Below, one piece after another: positions 57,435 to 64,000 of a stretch of DNA of 64,000 nt (its first letter is position 1; every line of letters begins with the position of its first letter). Below the pieces are notes generated by a model. The model had not been told where the DNA came from, searched no databases, and saw only the letters and a program-made list of their open reading frames with translations. The stretch covers positions 66,369,163-66,433,162 of the forward strand of contig OZ024903.1 in NCBI GenBank assembly GCA_964017125.1. Direction: 5' to 3'. This stretch comes from Flabesymbios commensalis. Taxonomy: Eukaryota; Annelida; Polychaeta; Terebellida; Flabelligeridae. The position numbers were made by a program, and so were the translations under genes.

Positions 57435-58712
57435 TCTTCTATTTTCTGGGTTGCCACAATAATTGCGTGTCCGTATTTTTCCGTCAGACGCCGGCGGAGA
57501 CGTTTGAGGATTCCCTGCAGCTATTTGTGTAGACCCCACCCCCTCTCAACACACCTCTTCCCTCCCCCACGGCCCTTTGTGTTCACACACAAAACACTTC
57601 CCTCACAAAAAGATGACGCAAGAAAAGATGGAATGACACGCAATCGTCCATATAGTGCACCATGCGCCAGAAAAAACACAACAGTCAGTCGGATGAAAGG
57701 TGACGAAATCAAACACCAGATTCAACATGGTTATCGGGCAATGACCGGTGTGTTAGTGATCCCTGAAAAGATGTTTTTGTTCTGTTCTGAAAAGCCAAAA
57801 GGCAGTATGTGCTTACTTCTATAGTAGGCAGATATTGCTCTTTAGCTTTGTACGGCAGTATTATCATGATATGGGCAGTTTAATTAGAAACAAGAAGTGT
57901 ATGAAATTTTATTTTGACTATGAAAAACACTAAAACAGCATACGGTGCAATATTTCCATATACTAGGCCACTATGTTTTTTTCTCTGTTTTAGATGAGCG
58001 CGCGCATTAGATTCAGGCAGCGCATTACCAAAAAACATGTGATTTTTTGCCCAGCACGCGCATTGATTTGTTGCCGATTTCCGAAAAAAACCCGGTTAAT
58101 TTCGGAAGATAAAAAAAAATTCCGAAATAAAAAAAAAAAAATTCCCAGCTATGTTTTGTTTGCTTGTTTTTTTCGTCGCCCTCAGTAACATTTTTTTCAA
58201 ATAAAACAGAAAGGTTTTTTTTATTTTGTCGCCTTCATTACCTTTTCTAGAAAATTGTCCAATGTGTTTTCATTTCGTCGCCCTTAACTTTTCCTAAAAA
58301 GGTGCAAAGTTATTTTTCTCAAATGTTTTTTTTACCGCCCTCCCTCATTAGATTTCGGATTTTTTTTTATCTAAAACAGATAAATTAAACAGAGTGGCTT
58401 TACTTTCAAAATAATTATATGGAAAATCCACCAACATAACATATTATTAAAAGTGGGTAATAATGTTTGCTACACATTTCTAGCTGTATTAGTGTTATGA
58501 ACACGGGGGGGGGGGGGGGGGTGGCAGGGTTGCGACGATGGAATCGTGATAACCTGGTAACTATCTGATATGTATATTTTAAGAAAGCTTCCGAAAGGGC
58601 GTTGGAATGTCTAGACTATTTACGACATGTATTGGGAAGACAATTAAAAAAATGCCATGCACCATCGGCAAAGAACTATCGCTAGCTCCGCACACTTTCG
58701 CGGCCTACACAA
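57435..58712. other. Intergenic: T-rich degenerate repeats and a G17 run
   Basis: At 58085-58390, T-rich stretches alternate with GTCGCCCTCAGTAACA, GTCGCCTTCATTACC, CGTCGCCCTTAAC and CCGCCCTCCCTCATT. A run of 17 G lies at 58505-58521. No gene is supported. Confidence 0.5.
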
Positions 58713-58821
58713 ACCAGCGAACACGAGAAATTGACCCAATGTTGTTTCAATATTGGCCCATCGCCTACGGCGCTAGGCCAACATTGAAACAACATTGGAT
58801 CAAGTCCTCGTGTTTGCTGGG
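58713..58821. mobile_element. MITE-A copy, complete, AA target duplication
   Basis: ACCAGCGAACACGAGAAATT to AGTCCTCGTGTTTGCTGGG; AA on both sides; centre CATCGCCTACGGCG. Confidence 0.92.
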
Positions 58822-58923
58822 AATGATAAAACGCGTGTATAGATGGCATGAAACTCAGGTTTCAACGACAGCCAAGATCAAATGGTTACCCAATCAAGTC
58901 AAGTCAAGTCAATATTACTTTAT

Positions 58924-59150
58924 GGCCCTGTCACACTCGGCCGCATAAACCCGACGGACAAAAAAAAGAACGGCATCCAGTTTTGCTCGTCAATGTTCGT
59001 TTTATATGCATGTATGTTGTTGTCCGGCAAAAACGCTTTATCTTCGGTGTTGTTCGTTTGTCGCAATATGTCCTGAGTGTGTTCGTTATTCCTATTAAAT
59101 TCTGTTGATCTTCGGCGGTGTTGTGTCCAGTGATGTTCGTTGTTCAGGAC
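58924..59150 (+). mobile_element. Possible DNA transposon end fragment
   Basis: Starts GGCCCTGTCACACTCGGCC, similar to a recurrent transposon end. Inside, TGTTCGT is repeated several times. The matching right end is not visible. Confidence 0.35.
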
Positions 59151-59170
59151 GGTACTTTTATTGAATGATT

Positions 59171-59339
59171 TCAAGGGTCTTTTATAGTGTGCCATAGACA
59201 TCGCTACACACTCCAGGCCTTTGAACAGTTTGGAACACTGTATATGCACGACCTCGATGACAAACATTAAACCCTCATGGGACTCGAGCCCAGCACCTCA
59301 GAGCCAAAACCGGACTGAATAAGCCATCGGGGCCGGCCT
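59171..59339 (-). mobile_element. SINE-1 copy, minus strand
   Basis: On the minus strand: GGCCCCGATGGCTTATTCAG head, B-box region decayed (GGGCTCGAGTCCC), body GTCGTGCATATACAGTG and CTGTTCAAAGGCCTGGAGTG. Confidence 0.8.
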
Positions 59340-59359
59340 GATGGTGGACTGTAAGATCA

Positions 59360-59462
59360 CCCAGCGAACACAATAATGTTGACCCAAATGCTCGCACAAT
59401 GTTTGGCCAACGTCTGACCCAACAATAATCCAGCATTGGATCAACATATTTTGTTTGCTGAG
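59360..59462. mobile_element. MITE-A copy
   Basis: CCCAGCGAACACAATAATGT to ACATATTTTGTTTGCTGAG; flanks CA and TT do not match. Confidence 0.85.
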
Positions 59463-59529
59463 TTAATGGGCACTGCAGATTATAACAACAGTAGATGTTG
59501 ATGATCATGGCGCTGACATGACACTGCAC

Positions 59530-59638
59530 CCCAGCAAACAGAAAACATTGGTATAACATTTATACAATATTGGACCAACATCGAAGACGTTGGGCCGACG
59601 TTGTAATAATGTTATACAAATGTTTTGTGTTTGCTGGG
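59530..59638. mobile_element. MITE-A2 copy, complete, AC target duplication
   Basis: CCCAGCAAACAGAAAACATT to ACAAATGTTTTGTGTTTGC then TGGG; AC on both sides; centre CATCGAAGACGTTGG. Confidence 0.92.
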
Positions 59639-60140
59639 ACAGTGATCTGACAAAGCACCAGTTCCAAGGACAGGTTTAGAAGAGGGAGGAAACGTGTCGT
59701 TCAATTTACGGACAAAAACTGAAATAGACCTGTAGTCATGTTTTCAAATAAAGGTTTATATTTCACTTTGTTCTGTTCCTCACTACTAACTGTCTGATTG
59801 CTTCGTAGTATAGTGCCACGATACTATTTTCACATATCTACTGTGTAGTATTTCGAATTCGTCTAAATGTAGAGGTTTCAGGCTCAAAATTCGTAGTTTT
59901 TTATTGACTCTATTAACATGATTAACATATAAAAAAAGGTGGTGGCTTACTAGGTATCTATCATAGCATACAACAACGGTGATAAATCAACGTAGTTAAA
60001 GTGAGTTTGTGCGACTAGAGAAGTCAGGCCAAGGATATTAACATTGCCAACTTGGAATCCACAATTCTTTCATATGATTTGAGAAGGATGCTTCGTTTCC
60101 GGATGGCCCACATCTGTGTGCATAGACACGTGTTTTGTGA

Positions 60141-60268
60141 TTTTGATTGCGATCAGGCTCGTAAAAGAGAAGCTAAATTTTCAACCACTTGAGGTTGTGT
60201 CTCCCTACCGCGATCCACCACTTAAAGTGGGTAAAATTTGACTGCGATCAGGCTCGTAAGAGATAAAC
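60141..60268. repeat. MITE-D core copy 9 between long direct repeats
   Basis: The core CCACTTGAGGTTGTGTCTCC...CCACCACTTAAAGTGG lies at 60176-60232. It is flanked by direct repeats of about 28 bp (TTGCGATCAGGCTCGTAAAA, about 60147-60170, and CTGCGATCAGGCTCGTAAGA, about 60241-60265). Confidence 0.65.
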
Positions 60269-60301
60269 AGTGCAACAATAATCAATAAATTAATTCCTGA
60301 A

Positions 60302-60441
60302 ATTAGGGCCGTACACCACTCTATGCCTGTTTTTGGTTACTTAGTTATTCCCCAGATTGCTATAATCTCTGTAATCTGCACGGTGTTTTCTGGGTCCAGA
60401 TTTGGCCTGTTGTTGGTACACAGTGGACTACTCCTTTAAAA
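60302..60441 (-). repeat. Dispersed repeat H, copy 2
   Basis: The reverse complement starts AAAGGAGTAGTCCACTGTG and ends CATAGAGTGGTGTACGG; counterpart of 33903-34038. Confidence 0.6.
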
Positions 60442-60634
60442 AGGGATGTAAGCCTACCTAGGTAACACTAGAGATTGGTCCTGATGTTGATTTGTGCAAT
60501 ATTACACCAATATTTGGTCAGTGTTCGTACAGTCTGGGTGGCACTTGCAGCGTTTCACGTCAATGTATCTGATGGTATATATAGAACGGCGCCCACATTT
60601 CAATTTATTTTCTAAGAGCCTGTATTATGATAAA

Positions 60635-60703
60635 ATGGTGACATTTTTATTAACTTTGGTGATTGCTTCTGCAATATTAATGAAGTTAGATCCGTGTTGG
60701 TGA
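60635..60703 (+). CDS. Possible first exon with signal peptide, very tentative
   Basis: MVTFLLTLVIASAILMKLDP then CW and stop. It is strongly hydrophobic and followed by GTGAAATG, which could be a donor. No downstream exon was found. Confidence 0.12.
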   Translation: MVTFLLTLVIASAILMKLDPCW

Positions 60704-61084
60704 AATGTCACGCCTATACTTCAGGCAGACATCCCTAAACACTAACAAATCACCAGTCCAGCAGAATATGCCGGGTATATTCATCATTGACAGGGCATGT
60801 GCTGTGTAAATGGTGCCTTGGAGATGCTCTCCATGACTCACCAGTAGCCTTGTCATCTCTGGAAATAACATTCACAATAAAACGTCATCTTTCTGACTGT
60901 CATCTCGGATATTAACCCCACATAGATATGTTCACCACCTGTTAGCCACTTAATTTATGATAAGAAATCAATAATAAATAAATTCATGGAGTGGATGAAT
61001 GATTCACAAAAGAATCAGGAAATGAATTAATGAATAAATGGATAGACGAATAAATGAACACACAAACGAGTGAACGACAAAACA

Positions 61085-61253
61085 GACGAGCGGACGATGA
61101 AAAAGAACGAACGAGCAAACGAGCAAACGAGCAAACGAGCAAACGAGCGAACGAGCGAACGAGCGAACGAACGAACGAACGAGCGAACGAACGAACGAAC
61201 GAACGAACGAACGAACGAACGAACGAACGAACGAACGAACGAACGAACGAACC
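61085..61253. repeat. (ACGA)n / (GAGCAA)n microsatellite
   Basis: AACGAGCAAACGAGC units grade into a pure GAAC tetranucleotide run. Each strand gives open frames (Arg/Thr/Asn/Glu or Val/Arg/Ser/Phe repeats) that are not genes. Confidence 0.95.
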
Positions 61254-62309
61254 ATTTAACACAAACCAATCAATTTATCCAAAATAACAAAACCTTGCCA
61301 TTCATTGACATAATGATTATCATAGTTTTTTTTACAAATCGATTCATCAACTGAGAATGTTGGACACAAAAGGTTAGGTGTTTAAAAATAACACGTCTTT
61401 TCAGATTAGTTTTGCTTTGTCGGTTTTTGTTCCCCAGCCCCAGAAGAAATCAGCGCCCGCTCATTGTTTTTTCTATACGCAGCAGTGATTGATCGCGATC
61501 ACACGAGAATAGGTATCTGGCATATGTCATTGGCCTAAGCCCAAAACGAAATCCGGCACTATTTTTAGCATCCAGTGGGTTTCCTTGGAGCTTTTTTTAC
61601 GAAAATGACAAACTTTTAGAGATCCGGTACAATTTAGTATTTAAATGAGACATAGACTAATTGATTTTGCAAAAAAACGATTTTCACATTAGCTGAAACT
61701 GAAAATATTGTGTCACAAAATCTGCGTTGTCATTCTTTTCTAATATTTATAATATTATTATTATAGAACCCTAGTTTTGACCCATGCTCCACACGCTCAA
61801 ATTAAGTTTGTTTGACATAATAAAAAACATATAATAGTGACACTTGTGTAAATACAAAATGTTTGGTGAGGAGCATATTTTCCTAGCAAGCTTATCTTAC
61901 AAAGATGGAAACAATGACAATTTACACTTAGCTCTATTATTGCAGTGTTTCTCACATGAAATGTTCGGCAGCGGACGTACAAGGGCCATAATAGATATTT
62001 CTACATTATCATCCAAAGATTACAATTGGAAAACACATCTTCACTCAACTTGGTAAAAAAGTAAATGGACGTGTAAAAGTAAAAGTACATGGACGTGTGG
62101 TAGGATTCGATATACATGATATAGGCTAGATCACGTTTGTACAGAATGACAGTGTGCTTGTTCAAAATAGCGGGTAAATATGTATCTCTCATCAGAGCTG
62201 TGGTAGTGTAATTGGTCCAATCAGGCCTCTCCTTTCCATTCTGCTCAATAAACAGGAAATGATGACATTAAGAGCAGACGACCATACTGCAGTGTAACGG
62301 CTTACATAA
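61254..62309. other. Intergenic, nothing recognised
   Basis: AT-rich; a few short frames without support. Confidence 0.4.
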
Positions 62310-62537
62310 CCCTTTCAGCGCGTGGACCGACTTTAGACGCCACAACTGACATCTTATATATAGAGGTCATAATTATTCTAACGTCTAAAGTCTAAAAATG
62401 CATAGTGGTCGTAGACCCATAACATATGCATTCAAATGAAGCGGAAAGAGCTAAATAATACATTTATGATGATTTAAAATTGACAAAAACCCTTTGGTCT
62501 CCATGGTTTACATACAAATATTTCAGCGTTCCAAGGG
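62310..62537. mobile_element. MITE-C copy 7
   Basis: Left end CCCTTTCAGCGCGTGGACC, interior CATAACATATGCATTCAAAT, right end TTCAGCGTTCCAAGGG before TTAA at 62538-62541. The core palindrome is decayed. Confidence 0.85.
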
Positions 62538-62819
62538 TTAAAAAGTAATCAGTTACTGCTGTTGGCCTTTGCATGACAACACACGTCTCCATAGCATGGG
62601 CTAGTAGACCTTGCTACAGCCTGGAAGCAGCCCCACCCTTGGGCCCACCTCTACCCCCCCCCCCCCAACCTTGGTCTATTTTTGTAGACCAAATTTATTT
62701 TTAACCTTATTATGTAACGCTTTATTTTCAAGTGGTCTGCAGATTTTCTATGCATGGACAAGGTCACCAGAGGTCATCGAATTATCATAAGCAAGTATAC
62801 CCTCGACCCTTAGGGTGGT

Positions 62820-63430
62820 ATGAAAATAAAGAGGTCGAAACCCAAGCCAAGTACACATGGTGACATGGGTTGGTGTTTGGTTTTATAGGAGAGTTACCCC
62901 AAGGTACTGGTTAGATCATCTCAAGGTCACAGCCAGGTGAAATCAGCTCAAAACAGCTGAAAATAGCTGTAATGTTCACTTGTAATGTCTATCATGGCTT
63001 GAAGCATACCTAGATCCCAACACAGACCAAAACACCCCTAGAAGGTTACAGGGATAACATAAGGGCTGGAGGGTTTTTCACCCCCTCCCTCTTCCTTCAT
63101 CCTTGTGTCAATACTGTCTAATATGGAAGAAATAGTCCATATAACACACTAATGTTACATTTTGACCAATGACCAATACATATTGCTTACAACTGATTAG
63201 GCTCAACCTAAGTAAACATGTTGAAATGGGGTAGTATTTCACACGGTTGTTACCCCAAGGTTATTGTAAGGTCATATCAAGGTCACGGCAAGGAAATATC
63301 TTGTTTTTGCTGATTTTTCTTCAATTATGTTCACTTTAGATGTACATGATGGCTTGAAACATACCTAGACACTAACAAGAAAAAAACAAGATATTTTCTG
63401 CTGTTTTGAGTAAGTTGAAATATATTATTA
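62820..63430. repeat. Non-coding direct duplication, about 360-bp spacing
   Basis: Blocks GTTACCCCAAGGT, CAAGGTCAC, TTATGTTCACTT and ATGGCTTGAA(G/A)CATACCTAGA occur at about 62893-63015 and again at about 63249-63372 in the same order. Confidence 0.75.
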
Positions 63431-64000
63431 TTACGTAGTTACATATATTATACGCCCCGATGCACTTCGTCTAGATAGTCACGTCAAATTACCATACGTC
63501 CCGATGCCCCGCGCCCAGATGGGAATTAATCTTATGTCTTTTTGTGTCTATAAATCTATCAGATTGCTGATCTTCTCAATGAACAAATGTACAAGCTTAG
63601 AAAAACATCAGCTGCGATGTGAAAAAGAGAAAAATATTCATATATCTTGTCTTGAAACGAGAATAAAAATTCCGGAGATATATCAGGTAATGAGGGTGAT
63701 GCCCATTATTTATAATCAGTTAATAAGTAAGAATTATGGCTAAAAAAGGTAAAGGTGAAGATTTATAGTCTAATATCAAGTATCTCCCCCGACGTTTACA
63801 TTTACAATAGAATAGAATAGAATCGTTTATGGGACAGGTACCAATCTAGGTACAATGAACCTTTCTTGTCATTATAAACGTACCAAAAAGAGAGGTACTA
63901 TCCTAAAATATATAGCATTCGTTTGGTCAACAGGATATGATGCCAGCTTATCTACTGAGTCCCAGGAAGCACTTAGAAGGAATCCATGCAGTTGTTTCCT
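63431..64000. other. Intergenic, nothing recognised
   Basis: A 79-codon frame at 63504-63743 lacks any domain or splice support. A short AATAG repeat lies near 63808-63822. Confidence 0.4.

Noticed and set aside
61027-61354. Arg/Ser/Phe/Val-repeat and Thr/Asn/Glu/Arg-repeat proteins
   Set aside because: Translations of the ACGA microsatellite on either strand.

Overview
The window looks like a gene-poor, repeat-rich stretch of an animal nuclear genome. Genes have introns with GT-AG boundaries, and SINEs with tRNA-type heads, L2-type LINE sequence and many short palindromic DNA transposons fill most of the space. An IgGFc-binding-protein domain and an ANKRD33/ANKRD33B-like ankyrin gene suggest a marine invertebrate, perhaps a deuterostome (lancelet, echinoderm or hemichordate) or a mollusc. 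The sequence alone does not settle the species.

Layout. (1) 255-1966, minus strand: the first two coding exons of a secreted IgGFc-binding-domain protein that runs off the left edge. (2) 5731-14782: a 9-kb DNA transposon with about 335-bp terminal inverted repeats. It carries a minus-strand gene with an XPG/FEN1-like nuclease domain and a cysteine-rich C-terminus, best matched from memory to the Academ superfamily. Three younger elements sit inside it: a 5'-truncated L2-type LINE (8924-10559, 7-bp target duplication), a 1-kb TA-flanked mariner-like element (13077-14099) and a 207-bp TTAA-flanked MITE (14220-14426). (3) 15968-23575: a mosaic of MITEs, SINEs and a 34-bp minisatellite. (4) 23858-30052, minus strand: three exons of the ANKRD33-like gene, phase-compatible across introns of about 4.6 kb and 0.75 kb. 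(5) 31045-32182: a tandem array that reverses its own orientation. (6) 36515-43190: dispersed segmental duplications with nested MITEs. (7) 53811-57434: a 3.6-kb array of about 74 copies of a 49-bp unit. (8) 58-64 kb: more MITEs, simple repeats and a duplicated non-coding block.

Family names used below are local. MITE-A: about 105 bp, near-perfect hairpin, ends CCCAGCAAACAC, about 30 copies or parts, flanked by 2-bp duplications of variable sequence. MITE-A2: the same ends but a different interior. MITE-C and MITE-D: about 230 bp, palindromic cores, ends (TTAA)CCCTT. MITE-E: ends GGGGACTCAATC, TTAA flanks. SINE-1, SINE-2 and SINE-3: three tRNA-headed SINEs.

Only the IgGFc-type gene, the ANKRD33-like gene and the transposon and LINE reading frames are supported as protein-coding. 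Nearly all other open frames lie in repeats. No retrovirus-like, LTR or Polinton sequence was recognised.
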